A stretch of DNA of 64,000 nt from Taxillus chinensis (Eukaryota > Streptophyta > Magnoliopsida > Santalales > Loranthaceae). The notes beneath the pieces were generated by a model. That model was not told the origin of the DNA and searched no databases. It was given only the letters and a program-made list of their open reading frames with translations. The position numbers were made by a program, and so were the translations under genes. The stretch lies in the NCBI GenBank assembly GCA_023512835.1, contig CM042085.1, forward strand, positions 49,395,069-49,459,068, given 5' to 3'. Positions 8,472-19,722 of this stretch are shown piece after piece; within the stretch, counting starts at the first letter, position 1, and each line of letters starts with the position of its first letter.

Positions 8472-11400
8472 TGTTGGATCCTATTTTGTCCGGGTTAGAC
8501 ACATTTTATCAAATTTAATTTTGCTTCTATGCCGCTTCAGTTTTTTGAAATTTTGCAGAATGACAGAGTCGTGACTATTGAGCCATAAATGCCCGATTTC
8601 AATAAATTATTTAAGAAAGGCCTCCAAATGTCAAAGAGCCAATCCTGGGCGATAGAAAATCAAATTCGAGGATCAAAGCCTTCGAGCACACTCGATTCCG
8701 AGGTCAAACGTAGAAGATATAATTAAAACAACATTCAGACCGCTATCGAGGGTCAAAACGGTAATTGACTTTTCAAATGGCACTCCGGATTAGGTTACGA
8801 GCCTCATATTCTCATCTTACTCGTCGTTTTGAGAATTTTGACATATATATTGTATATATTCGCTCTCGGAGCATCTTAGACAAAAAATCAAAATAAAAAC
8901 GTTTTTCGGTAATAAATAATCTCAGTATAGGCTTGCCGTAAAACAAGATCATTTTCAAATAAAATTGACATGGGGTCGCTCATCATGATGCCCCAAGTCC
9001 AGAAATAATATTTTCGAGATGTTTTGAAATTCAGGTTGTCTTTCCCGATCCCAAAATCTAAAAAAAGTAGCAGTTAAAACAATTCAGTTGAAAAAGAGAA
9101 AAACCCTACCACCCTCTCTTTTCCCCCTATGTCCATCACACGTGTCACTATCTTAATGGTTAAACAAAAAAAAACAAAAAAACAAAAAAACCAAAAAAAA
9201 AAAAAAAAATAAAATAAAAATAATAATAAAAATAAAATAAAAAACAAAACTCAAGGATGTCGGTCAACTCTCTTGTCTCGTCCTTTTCACGCGGCTTCTT
9301 CTTCCCCAGGTGCAACAACACAGTGCCTCTTTGAGCATCACTGCCTCCTCCTTTCTCCTTCTCTTCTTCCTCTGTCGTTCCCAAATCGACTTTCATGCCC
9401 TGCCATAGCGCCAGAAGGCCACCACCCCATCCAGACCTCCACGCCATTGCCTCGCCCATGCTTCTCCCAGCCGAATAGCCGCACCCGAGCCAGACGGTGG
9501 TCTCGCCGAACTGACTCTTTGCTACCCTTGATTTGAACCCAAACCCTACAATCCCTCGTCCATATAAACCCCCATGGATCCATCGATTGGGCACGGGCTC
9601 TCTCTCTACAAAAATTCAAAAATTCAAATTTTCTCCATACCGCCTCAATTTGTTGAAGTTTTGTAGGACGACAAAGTCATGACCACTGAGCCGTAAATGC
9701 TTAATTTCAAGAAATTATTCAAGAAAGGTCTCCAAATGCCAAATGGCCAGTCCTAGGCAATAGAAAACCAAATTCGAGGATCAACGCTTTCAACCACGCT
9801 CGATTTCGAGGTCAAACTAAGAAGATATGGTCAAAATGGCATTTGGGCCGCCATCGAAGGTCAAAATGATAATTAACTTTTCAAACAACACTCCAGATCA
9901 GGTCATAAACCTCATTTTTTTATTCTACTCATCGTTCTGAGAATTTTGACATATATATTGTATATATTCGCTCTTGGGGCCTTTTTTAATATAAATAAAA
10001 ATAATATGTTTTTCAGTAATAAATAATTGCAGTACAAGCTTGACGTTAAAACAAGATCGTTTTAAACTAAAATTGACACGGGGTCGCTCGTCATGACGGC
10101 TCGAGTCCAAAAATAAATTTTTCGAGATGTTTTGAAGTCCAAGTCGTCCTACTGATCCCAAGAACCAAATGACATCAATAAAAACTCAAAAACAAAATAA
10201 TTTCTTATTTTTCTCTTTTCTTCCCATCCGTCTCAAGGCCACGTGTCAAAATGTGATTGGTTTAAAAATAAAGAATATAAAAAAAACAAAAAAAAAAAAA
10301 AAACCAAAAATGAAAAAAATAAAATCAAAAATCGATCGGATCTTATCCTTTTTCACCAACTTCTTCGTCTTCTTCCCCAATTCCATGCCACACCCGCCGT
10401 GATACCGGAGGACCACCTGGACGGACGACCCAACCCATCCTCCCAGCTCATCGCCTCCCCCCGCGCATTCCAATCCAAACCATGGTTCGAACCATCGTCA
10501 TCTCCTCCCTCACATATCTAACCCCTCACCCGGCAGCGTTAACCCAGCATCGAGTTCACGCTGTTGACCCACCATCCAAGCCGAACCCTAGCCCCATCGT
10601 CTATAAAGGTTCCCTCGCTTCTCGGCTCTCTGGCTAGTTCCTCTTCTTCCCAAAAAAAAATCTCTTCTCCTCTCTGGTTCTCCAATCACCGTCGCCGGAA
10701 AGCCCACACCCAATCGCTGCCTCTCTCCTCTCTCTCTGGTTCTCCGGCCGACCCCCCCCCCCCCCCAAAAAAACCGATCACCACAAGGTTCCCTCATCTC
10801 CTCTTCTCAACTCCCCCCGAAAAAAATCAGACAAAAAAAAAAACCTTTCACCTGACCTTTCTTCTTCGCTCGGACGACTTGCAGAACCGTCGTCCACCCC
10901 TTCCCCAAATACCCAATCGACGGGCTCTCTCTTCCTCTAGCTCTCTCTTCTTCTGGCTCTCCAATTTCAGAAACCAAAAAAAAAAAGAAAGAGCTTCTTC
11001 CTCCTCTCGGCCGAAAAATCCAGCGGCTCTCGCCTCTCTGGTTCATACGGCCCTTGAATATCTTCTCTCTTTTTGGGCGAAAAAATTAGACACACCCTTC
11101 CCCTTACCCTTCCTCTCCAAGAAATTGTTGGCCAAAAACAAAACTATCACTCCTCTCTCTCTGGTTAGCTCGAAAAAAGCCCCAAACCCAAACTCTCCAT
11201 CCCCCTTCTTCTCCGAAAATCAAAGACTGGTCACCCTCTCTCTTCTCCCCAGAAATCCAAAGCCAAGACTCGACCAACCAAACGCTTCCCTTGGCCAGTA
11301 CTCCATACGCCGGCCACCGTGGAACATGCAACCTCATCCATTGATATGCCTGCCGCCCAGCGTCTTGAAGTCTTTGTGGGAAGGCCCACAGTTCACCATT

Positions 11401-13524
11401 GCGGTTCCGTGCCTTCGTCCAATTGAAGGAGGAGGCCACCCAGTTCGTGTGCGATAGGAGGGGCATTGTGTAGAGAACATAGAAGCACCCAGAAGTAACT
11501 TCGGCAATGTCCCTTTTTTTATCGATAATGCTTTGGTTTTATGAATTCTTGTCTAAGGTAGCTAATGTGTTTGTATGGGTTGTATGGGTATCGACTGATT
11601 TTATGCAGCCTAGGAACTCCTAGATCTATCTTCATATTTTTGTGTTTCCCTGATAACGTTGCCTGGAGTGAGTTAACTGATCCGTGTGTTAGTGTTTGTC
11701 CAAAGCAGATGAGATAACCATTTGTTTACTGATTTCTACATGCTTGTGCTACTTGTTTTTATCTTTGTGTTGCCTAAAGCTACTTGTGCCGACTATGTGG
11801 CCTGGGTTTGCTTTAAAGTGAATGATTGCTTTGCTTTGCATTTCTATTTTGGTTTTCAAACTAAAGCTCTTCATAGTTTTGGGGTTTAACCCCTCTCTTC
11901 CTCATGTGTGGTTCACCTGTTCCTGAAAAGAGAAAATACAAGCAAAAAAAGTGAAAGTTTTGTCTGGTTATTTATACCTGTCCTTTTCTTTTGATTGTTT
12001 TTTTGCGAAAGTCACTTCTCCTGGTTTTGAGTTACTTTCCCCCTTTCTCTTTCAATCTGTTATTTCAGTTTGTGCCTTTAGTTTGTTTTGTTTACAGAAT
12101 TTCAGTTTGGTTGTTTGTGTTTAAGGGTTGATATGCTTTGGAAATGATTTCATCCTTGGTCTTTATTTTCTATAAGATTCACGTGCTCCCAAGTTACGTA
12201 GATGTTCAGCCACTGGTCTTGCTTGTTTTATTTTGGTCTAGTCGTTTTAGAAGTGCATTCTGGTTTTGTTTTTGTGTTGCTGCATTGCTGATTGGTTTTC
12301 TCTGTTTTGTTTTTATTTTATGTTCTTTTGCTTGACAAATGGGCTAAATGAGTTCCTGAGTTCCTGGGGCGAAGGCTCTCTTGTCCTGCTCCATCAATTT
12401 TGTGTCCAGCGTGACTGACTTTAGTATTTCAAATAAAAAAAAGGAAGGGGAAGGGTTTTGGTTTTGTTTCATTTCACTTTGGGCCATAGGAAATGTAAGA
12501 ATTGGCCATTAATTGTAAATGTGTGTTTTTCACCTGGTGTACTTGTAACTCAAACACTTAGTGAAAAAGTATAATAAAATGAAAAAAGAAAAGCAGAAAA
12601 AGAGAGAAAAAAAGTGAGCTTGCTTTGTTTTGGATGACACATTATCGCACACATCACTTGTTTTTATTATTTTTGCATGTAATTTTTTTAAGAGAAGAAG
12701 GAAAAATTGTTTTAAATTTTTTTTTTAGGCAAATAAATATAAAAACATTTTCTAAAAATAAAAAAAATAAAAAAAAAGAGAAAAACTTTTCAAAAAAAAA
12801 AAGAGCAAGCAAATAAACAAACTTTTCAAACTCAATTGTTTTTCATCATTTGCCCTTTTGTTTTCCTTTACCGTAAACAAAAAAAACCTTTAGATCATCT
12901 TGGTTTAATTCTAATATGCGTTTAAAATTTTTCTAATACTTAGATTTTTGTGCTTTTTACCTTTAATAGCGTGCGATAAAAAATAATTTTAACCTTGATT
13001 TCATCTTAGATTTAAGCATTTAACCTTAGAACAAACCATAGAGTTTCCTTTAGAGATCTAGGACTAAATTGAATTTAACTTTCAACTTTAGTAAAGGATG
13101 TAGAAATATAAATTGGACAAATCGAATTGTTAGGACTCCCTTTAGACACTTAGAACAAATTGAACTTAATTTTACTTCAACAAATGACTTAGGAGAATAA
13201 AAAGAGTAGACTTTAGGTCATATGTTAAGTTTCACATCACCTTTAGACTAATTAACTTTAGGTCAAACAATTAAAGCAAGTTAGAAACCTCCCAATCTTA
13301 AAATAGGTACCGAAAGGGCGTTGTGGGAGTGCTAGTCCTTTCTCACGTGTAACCAACTTCCGAGCCCATCCCTAAGCGGCATAAATAATTTCCTTGTAGG
13401 TGACCAACCGCATTCCAAAAACAGTTGGTGGTGACTCCATAATTTTCATCACTATTCGGATGAAGGTTGGGGGGAACTGTACCCCAAAAGCGGTTTCCCT
13501 CCTAGACGAAATCCGGTGATGACA
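8472..13524 (+). repeat. Ogre/Tat-type LTR with duplicated promoter region
   Basis: It starts TGTTGGATCCTATTTTGTCC and ends CCGGTGATGACA, the same ends as the complete LTR at 35496-38149. It has the shared internal landmark ACTGTACCCCAAAAGCGG near 13478. At 5053 bp it is almost twice as long, partly because its 5' third is present twice: 8515-9600 and about 9633-10600 align with an offset near 1.1 kb (shared words such as GACATATATATTGTATATAT, and a TATAAAC or TATAAAG box in each). Positions 10600-11460 are CT-rich and give a long but compositionally biased open frame. No primer-binding site follows 13524, so this is a solo or truncated LTR. No target duplication was found. Confidence 0.7.
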
Positions 13525-14400
13525 GTTTTGTTCTTTGGTTTTATAGATAACAAAGTAGATTGTACTCTGTGTAACCGAATACTCTTTACCTATAATGTCT
13601 TTCCCCATAGTGTGACGTTTTTAGGGTGTTGTTATCGTGGTTTCCTTCACTGGTGTCTTGTTTGGCTTCTGTTGAGTGCTTCTTTGCTAATTCGGATTAG
13701 TGAGTGTTTATATATTGGTGTTGAATAATAAAAAAAACAACAGATTGCACCTTTATAAAGAGAAGAAAGCGTCCTGAAATTTGTTTTGTCTTGTTGTAGT
13801 ATAGTCCATGCTTTGTTTTGCTGTGTTGCTTGTTATATTTATTATTGTTTATTTTTGGTTTCTTCTTGTTTTTTTTCTTTTGTTAGTTTCTTTTTGTTAG
13901 TGGTGTCTCTAGTTCCCAGCCTTCACAATTTTAGCACACGTTTATCGTCAGTTATGTTGTCTTCTGGGATGTGTTTGCCCTCTTTTGTTTCTCCTATCAT
14001 GGTTATCTGATTACATTTATCTGCTGCTCAAGCTCTAGCGTGCTGACAGTCTCCATTCACATTTCGGTACGTTGAGTCATGTTATGTTTGTGGATTGCTG
14101 TATGTTGCTTTATTTTACTTTCATTAGTGGCCATAGGAAAATGTTAGAATTGGCCATTAATTGTGTAAATATATGTCTCACCTGTTGTAATTTGTAAATC
14201 AAATACATAGTTAAAAAAAGAGAGAGAAGAAAAAAGAAAAAGAGAGAAGAAAAGAGAGAGAGAAAAAAAAGAAAAATAGAGAAAAAAAGAGAGAGAGAGA
14301 AAGTGAGTTTGCTTTTACTTTGTGGATGGTACACAATAACACACATCACTTGTTTGTCTTATTATTATTTTTTTCAATTTTGTTTTATTTTTTTTTATTA
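13525..14400 (+). repeat. Second, diverged Ogre/Tat LTR segment
   Basis: Positions 14118-14370 align with 12470-12690: both contain GAATTGGCCATTAATTGT, then a purine-rich A/G tract, then CACATCACTTGTTT. This shows a second LTR-derived segment directly after the first. Positions 13525-14110 are T/G-rich and contain no coding sequence that I recognise. Confidence 0.5.
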
Positions 14401-15121
14401 TTTTAGATCTTGCACAAGACACTAACATACCACCCAAACAATAACTACAATTGCAAGAACAGCTCTGAGAAGTAAACTACTCCTTGAAAGTAAAGAGAAT
14501 TAGTTTTAAGTATACAGATTTACCCTCCTCTCTGTATACACATGCGTATACCTACACGATCTTGTTTGGATCTTGAAAAAGCTTCACTTGATCATCTTCA
14601 AAGCTCACCCGACCAGAAGGTAAAGTTGTTCCAAAAGGCTTGAATCGACGGATTCCATCTTCATTCATGTGGTCGGGTGAACATCCTTCACCCGACCAGA
14701 CCAATTCTTCACCCGACCAGCTTCATTTGTGGTCTATGTAGTCCAATTGTGCACTAATCATATTAGTCGGGTGAAATTTTACTTTTATCCAATGCTGGCC
14801 GTCTTTTGTTGTGTAGCTGCTACTAGCCTCAATTTCTTGCTTCCATGGAGAAATGCCTGAGTTTAATATAGATAATACGCAAAACAGGTAAAAACTCCAA
14901 GGAAAAGCTCCAATTGGTGGTTAGGGTGTTAGATAGAAAAATATAAACAATTTTGAGTGACAAAAATGTAAAATTCATGTCAATACACACCCAAAATGGC
15001 CCTAAAATAGTCGTCTAAACGACCACTATCACCAAGCAAGAATTCCTTGGTATAGCAATATCTATACAAATGGAGATTCACATCAGCGGACCAAGTACCA
15101 GCTCCAACCATGCAAAGAGTG
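14401..15121. other. Non-coding segment with repeated CACCCGAC motifs
   Basis: No gene was recognised. CACCCGAC or its complement occurs five times between 14600 and 14775, twice as a perfect hairpin. Such palindromic clusters are known from Sirevirus LTRs, so this may be an outlying part of the copia LTR described next, but no boundary is visible. Confidence 0.4.
14670..14698. other. Perfect 12-bp hairpin
   Basis: TGGTCGGGTGAA (14670-14681) and TTCACCCGACCA (14687-14698) are exact inverted repeats around a 5-nt loop. Further copies of the arm lie near 14605, 14708 and 14763. Confidence 0.9.
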
Positions 15122-15711
15122 TGTTGGTCCTTGGAAGCGTAGAGGAGGGGTGAATAGGCTTTTATCGAAACTCGTTTCTCACTCTGGCACAACATAATGC
15201 TGGTTAAGAGATAAGATCAATACGGAAGATAACCAGATAGTGGAAGTATTTTGTTTTATTATCAAATGATAATTACAACAAAATAGAGCAGATTGAAGCT
15301 TGTAAAGCTTTTCGATTTACTGAACAAACTCTCTAAGACTCTGTTTACAAGTCACTCACACACTAGCTAATATCTCTGTTTTAGCTCTTGTACATGTACG
15401 CATGTATATGTCTCCTATAACACTTCACGCACTTAACATCAACACTCTCAAAATATACAAGGTCTAATATATATATATATAGCCATCCGTTGGGAACATC
15501 CTTCGAACTTGTTCTTCCGAGCAACGTGCAGTATTGGTCGTTCCTCGGTAACTTCTCGGCCTTGATTGCTGCTGATGTAGAGCTCAAGATCTTGGGTTTG
15601 TAAAGTATAAGTGTTTTTGTGAGTTCCCAAGTGCAGTTAAAGTTATGTCTACATATTCGTGTGATCCACATGTAAGATGTTTTAGGTTCTCAATGAGTTT
15701 GTCTTACATTG
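15122..15711 (-). repeat. Sirevirus-like copia LTR, outer part (piece 1 of 3)
   Basis: TGTTGGTCCTTGGAAGCG at 15122, followed by a GAGGAGGGGTGAATAG word, resembles an LTR edge common in plant copia elements. The segment continues beyond the TRIM (15712-16933) and the Tekay-like element (17284-28663) to the inner LTR edge at 29185. The three pieces total about 1.45 kb. The left boundary is inferred; the two interruptions are supported by duplicated target sites. Confidence 0.45.
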
Positions 15712-16125
15712 TGTCACGGGGTCAGGTTTCCTGCGCTTCTCAACCCATTGCGGCACTTAGCTTCTCTATCCACGGTCCGCTAAGTTTAGCCTTTGAGGGT
15801 TGAAGCGCACGTAGACTGGTTTCACCCTGCCACTGGGCTCATCAGGAGAACAGCTCCAGTTCCCGACCAGTTTGTGTAAGGATGGCCAAATCCCTTCTTC
15901 AACGTCAAGTCCTCGACTGGCGACATGCTCCCCGCATTCAACCGGGTCGGCACGTCAGAACTCCGAAGGGGTTCCATCTATTTTCCTCCACGAACTGCAT
16001 GAAACCTTCCGCTGCGCACCATCTACGCTTTCAACCAACCCCTCTCCTTTACGTAGCACGAATACATTCCTGAATCGTGCCACTAAGAAACATCCCGCCA
16101 GCACCACGCTACTCGGGTCGTGACA
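15712..16125 (-). repeat. TRIM copy 2, left LTR (3' LTR)
   Basis: 414 bp, starting TGTCACGGGGTCAGG and ending GGGTCGTGACA; the purine tract lies at its inner edge on the minus strand. Confidence 0.9.
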
Positions 16126-16519
16126 TTCTCCTCCACCCAATCCTCGCAACGTCCTCGTTGCGCTTGTCGACATCGCTTCCCCGCAAGCGATGGCATTGTT
16201 ACCTTGACGCCCTCCCACTCGCCCAATGTCAACAGCTTGGACATCGCTTCCCTACAGGTTGCAACACCTTTACCAAGATGCTCGCCCACTCGCCCAATGT
16301 CCAGAGGATAGGAGGCTTCCAAGATCACCCCGACGCGCTCCTTCGTACTCCCTTGCCCAACTCTGTATCACACTCTAGGATACTTAACTCTATGGACGCG
16401 AGGCGTGCAAGACACTATCGCTAGGTTCACCTCTATGAGCTCCCACCTTGGGATCATGCTACTCGCGAGAGTGCTCGGCGAGTCTCCAGGATACGGGCCG
16501 GTTCGGCTCTGATACCACT

Positions 16520-16933
16520 TGTCACGAGGTTAGGTTTCCTGTGCCTCTCAACCCATTACGGCACTTAGCTTCTCTATCCACGGTCCGCTAAGTTTAGCCT
16601 TTGAGGGTTGACGTGCACGTAGACTGGTTTCGCCCTGCCACTGGGCTCATCAGGAGAACGGCTCTAGTTCCCGACCAGTTTGTGTAAGGATGGCCAAATC
16701 CCTTCTTCAACGTCAAGTCCTTGATTAGTGGCGTGCTCCCCACATTCAATCGGGTCGGCACGTCTGAACTCCAAAGGGGTTCCATCCGTTTCCCCCACGA
16801 ACTGCCTGGAACCTTCTCGCTGCGCACCATCTACGCTTTCAACCAACCCCTCTCCTTTACATAGCACGAATACATTCCTGAATCGTGCCACTAAGAAACG
16901 TCCCGCCAGCACCACGCTGCTCGGGTCGGGACA
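16520..16933 (-). repeat. TRIM copy 2, right LTR (5' LTR)
   Basis: 414 bp, starting TGTCACGAGGTTAGG and ending GGGTCGGGACA, adjacent to the primer-binding site. All four TRIM LTRs in the window have the same length. Confidence 0.9.
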
Positions 16934-17283
16934 ATTGGGACGCAGCGAGCTGACTACTTTGAATGCGAAGAGATAAGTTAAAGCAGCGTCTTCTTAATCC
17001 GTTGTAAAGTTCCTTACTTCGAGTTAATGAAGCTCAGATCCTTACTCCGTATCATTGATTGCTTACTCCGTGTGAGTTTAATACTAGAATCCTTATTTCA
17101 TGTTAGCACTTCCTTACTCCGTATGAAAGAGAAGTCCAGAGAGCTTACTCCGTATCAGCGCTTCCTCACTCCGCACGAGTTCCTTACTCCGCATGAGTTC
17201 CTTACTTCGCATGAGATAAAAGGTCGGCTTATTCCGTATCAACACATCCTTACTCCGCATGAGTAAAAGGTTAGGATTCCTTA
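16934..17283 (-). repeat. Sirevirus-like copia LTR (piece 2 of 3) with CCTTACTCCGCATGAG minisatellite
   Basis: Between the TRIM and the Tekay-like element lies an irregular tandem repeat of a 16-20-bp unit near CCTTACTCCGCATGAG (17035-17283). The same repeat resumes right after the Tekay-like element at 28664, proving that the two flanks were once contiguous. Confidence 0.75.
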
Positions 17284-17374
17284 TGTAAGGACCCGTACCT
17301 TGAGTTAGTCATAGTTTTGCCTTCTGAGTAGAGTTTTTCTAGATTTTGACCTAGTGAATGGGCTCAAATGAATT

Positions 17375-17584
17375 CACGTGCAAAAGGAAAGATGCTTAGA
17401 ATGATGTCCTCTATCTACCACAGAAGTTTCAGGCCAAATGGACGTGTATGTGAGGTGCACGTGAAATGGGTCCAATTCACGTGCAAGTGTGGTTGTCTTC
17501 TAAATGATGCAAGGAGGCTAGGGGTGAAGTTTGAGCGCATTTGGAGTGCATATGGAGTTGCACGTGAATTGGGGAATTCACGTG
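17375..17584 (+). promoter_or_regulatory. Cluster of five CACGTG G-boxes in the LTR U3
   Basis: CACGTG occurs at 17375, 17458, 17478, 17561 and 17579, each within a TTCACGTGCAA-like context and two as head-to-head pairs. The same array is conserved in the LTRs at 24564, 26712, 43328 and 50568. CACGTG is the core of plant bHLH and bZIP binding sites; function here is inferred. Confidence 0.7.
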
Positions 17585-17716
17585 CAAATTGGCGTGCAAC
17601 CATATTTTTGCATGGTTCCCTTGGTTTTGACATTCTAATGATCTTTCTCCAAAGGACCATGTTGAAATTCTGAGTATTTTTGCCTATATGGGTGCGGAAA
17701 GGTGCTAACTGGTGTG

Positions 17717-17793
17717 ATCAAAACTACGTCGTTTTGATCCTGGGTTTACTTAATCAAAACTACGTCGTTTTGATGTAGGTAGTGTCTATATAA
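17717..17793 (+). promoter_or_regulatory. Paired ACGT near-palindromes and TATA box of the LTR promoter
   Basis: A 22-bp unit, ATCAAAAC then TACGTCG then TTTTGAT, occurs at 17717-17738 and 17753-17774, 36 bp apart, just before TATATAA at 17787-17793. The spacing is kept in the other LTRs of this family and in those of element 2. An ACGT core inside an AAAAC...GTTTT palindrome resembles a bZIP site. Confidence 0.7.
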
Positions 17794-17846
17794 TGAGGGC
17801 TTGAGTTTGAGTTTAGGGTTCTTGTGTTCTTCTTTCTGCGCACTTG

Positions 17847-17887
<41 letters not shown>

Positions 17888-19257
17888 CTCCTGGGCGATT
17901 GCCGTGGTGGTTCGTGTCATTGGGAGTTGTCTAGCGTGGAGGTTAGGACAAAAGTCCGAGGTAGGGATTCATGTTCTTCCTAACTCTCCTCTCGTTTTAG
18001 GATATTCACCTATATATATATATATATGTAAATCCATATAGGTGTGATCTCCTATATGGATGTTGGCCTTCAGTGGCATGTTCCGTTGATTTTGATGTTG
18101 AATTTGGCCTGAGGATTTTCCTGGGTTTGTTTATGCCCACCATGTGTTTGATGAAATGTCCGTGAGGCCTGCACACTATGTATTTGATAAAATGTCTGGA
18201 GGCCGCATGCCATGTATTCAATATAATGCCTGTGAGACCTTATAAATGGGTGTCCGATGATATACCTACGTGACTAGTGTGTCTTGTGTTTGATTTGTAT
18301 TTGATTTTAAGCCTATGAGGCTGATATGTGTGGCTTGTATCCGACCATGTTGGTCCTTCGAGATAAAGTGTAAATGCTTGGCTTGAGTTTACATGTTGAG
18401 ATGTAATGCTATCTTGTTCGTTGATCTGTTTGAGACCGAGCCGAGATATGGGCCAGGCACGATGGGTGGACCCCTTTGAGATTTGGCCAGGACGTGGTCC
18501 TGAGTCTCGGTGTAGCACTCACGACGGTGGGCTAAGTCTACACCCATTCCTGAGGGTAGATATGGCGCCCGAGGAGGTGGTTGACCATATCTGACTCGGG
18601 TGGAAAATGTTACATTGGTGTCCATGCAACATTCGCCTGGATGTGGTATGTCATGTCGCCGTGGTGGTGGGGTGTCCTCTGCCCTTCAGTGCGGGCTCAG
18701 GTAAAGAGTGTTTACTGGGTGATGTTTGCTGCTTTAGCCTTAGACACGACACGAGCACAAGCATACACATATCATGCATGTTGTAGAGTGGGACGGGTCT
18801 GGGGAGACTGGATCCCTACTGAGCTATGGTTTGCTCACCCCTCCTATAAACTGTTCTTTTGCAGGGTTTAGCAGGCGGTAGGTGAAGGCTGAGGAGCTAG
18901 GCCCCTGAGGCTGGGGGTTTTATGTTATTTCTTTTGTTGTACTCTGGTTTTATGTGTTTGGAATTTGGTTTGGTTTTATTTATGGCTTCATTGGGGTTTT
19001 TCCCCGACTAGGTTGTAATAAACATTTAGTCTTTGAAATGAAATAAAATGAGATGTTGTTATTCAAATTGTGTTTGTGTGCATGGTTTGGGAGCAGGAGC
19101 ATGCCCCTTGGCATGTTAGCCTGGTTGTGCAGGTTTGGGACAGCACCCGTGCCAGAAGTCCTTTTTAGGTGCTTGCACCAACCCCTTGTCCCTTCGGGTG
19201 TGGGCATGGGCAGTCACTACTCATTTCCAAGTGGAAGGAAATTGGGGCGTGACAATA

Positions 19258-19273
19258 TGGTATCGAGCGATAG
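19258..19273 (+). other. Primer-binding site of Tekay-like element 1
   Basis: TGGTATCGAGCGATAG begins three bases after the 5' LTR. It is a slightly damaged version of TGGTATCAGAGC, complementary to initiator-Met tRNA. Confidence 0.8.
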
Positions 19274-19722
19274 TTCATGGTCTGGTGGACCTAGGATAGT
19301 GGGGAGGCCTGGGCGCTTCGAGACTCTTAGGAGGCGGTATAGGACACGCCTGATCAACATGGTCCTATCTGGTTTTCTGGGGGTGTACTCGGGGGTAGTT
19401 AGACCAAGGAGTAGGGCATTTGCATTTGGGTTGAGGGTGCATACATGCATTGGCATTAGGGCACTAGTTTATTTTCAGTATGAGTATTGTGATTGGACAT
19501 GCCGTGTTCTTTGAAACTTGTTGCTAAAAACAAAATTTTGTTCTTTGTGAAATTCGGTGATTTTCCGTGAGACTTGTTGCTATGAATTGCTGCTTGTGTG
19601 CTTCGTGATTTACCTGTGTGTTTAAATGTAAAATGTTGCTTGAGTACCTCATGGCCCATGGGGATGAGGGTGTGTAGAGCTTGAGAGAAGCTGATCCTAG
19701 TTTGGTTTAAATTATGTAGACT

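Larger units (their letters stand above)
15712..16933 (-). mobile_element. TRIM retrotransposon, copy 2 (complete)
   Basis: It is a second copy of the 6778-8000 element: 414-bp LTRs at 15712-16125 and 16520-16933 around a 394-bp core, with the same minus-strand primer-binding site (GGTATCAGAGCCGAACC, near 16500-16519) and purine tract. ATTG on each side (15708-15711 and 16934-16937) is the target duplication, again 4 bp. The LTRs differ from each other more than in copy 1 (for example near 16537 and 16793), so this copy looks older. It has no coding capacity. It is inserted in the copia LTR. Confidence 0.9.
17284..19254 (+). repeat. Tekay-like element 1, 5' LTR
   Basis: 1971 bp, TG...CA. It includes a G-box/ACGT motif array, a TATA box, a GA microsatellite (17851-17884), the CATATAGGTGTGATCTCC landmark near 18037 and a degenerate repeat of about 36 bp around 18130-18240. 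A 101-residue open frame at 17368 recurs in every LTR of the family and is promoter DNA rather than a gene. Confidence 0.9.

Noticed and set aside
10564..11457. A 297-residue Ser/Pro/Lys-rich open frame
   Set aside because: It lies in a CT-rich and A-run-rich part of an Ogre/Tat LTR; composition explains the open frame and no domain is visible.
17368..17673. A 101-residue open frame recurring at 17368, 24648, 26786, 43412 and 50652
   Set aside because: It lies in the LTR U3 upstream of the TATA box, contains the G-box array, and its conservation is that of the LTR DNA. No domain or codon-level conservation separates it from promoter sequence.
18240..18625. Minus-strand open frames such as those ending PSGMGVDLAHRRECYTE in three LTRs
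   Set aside because: They are antisense LTR sequence, repeated with each LTR copy, with no domain.
19255..19722. A host gene between LTR and gag in element 1
   Set aside because: The stretch is the untranslated leader between primer-binding site and gag start; the same layout exists at 45063-45455 in element 2.
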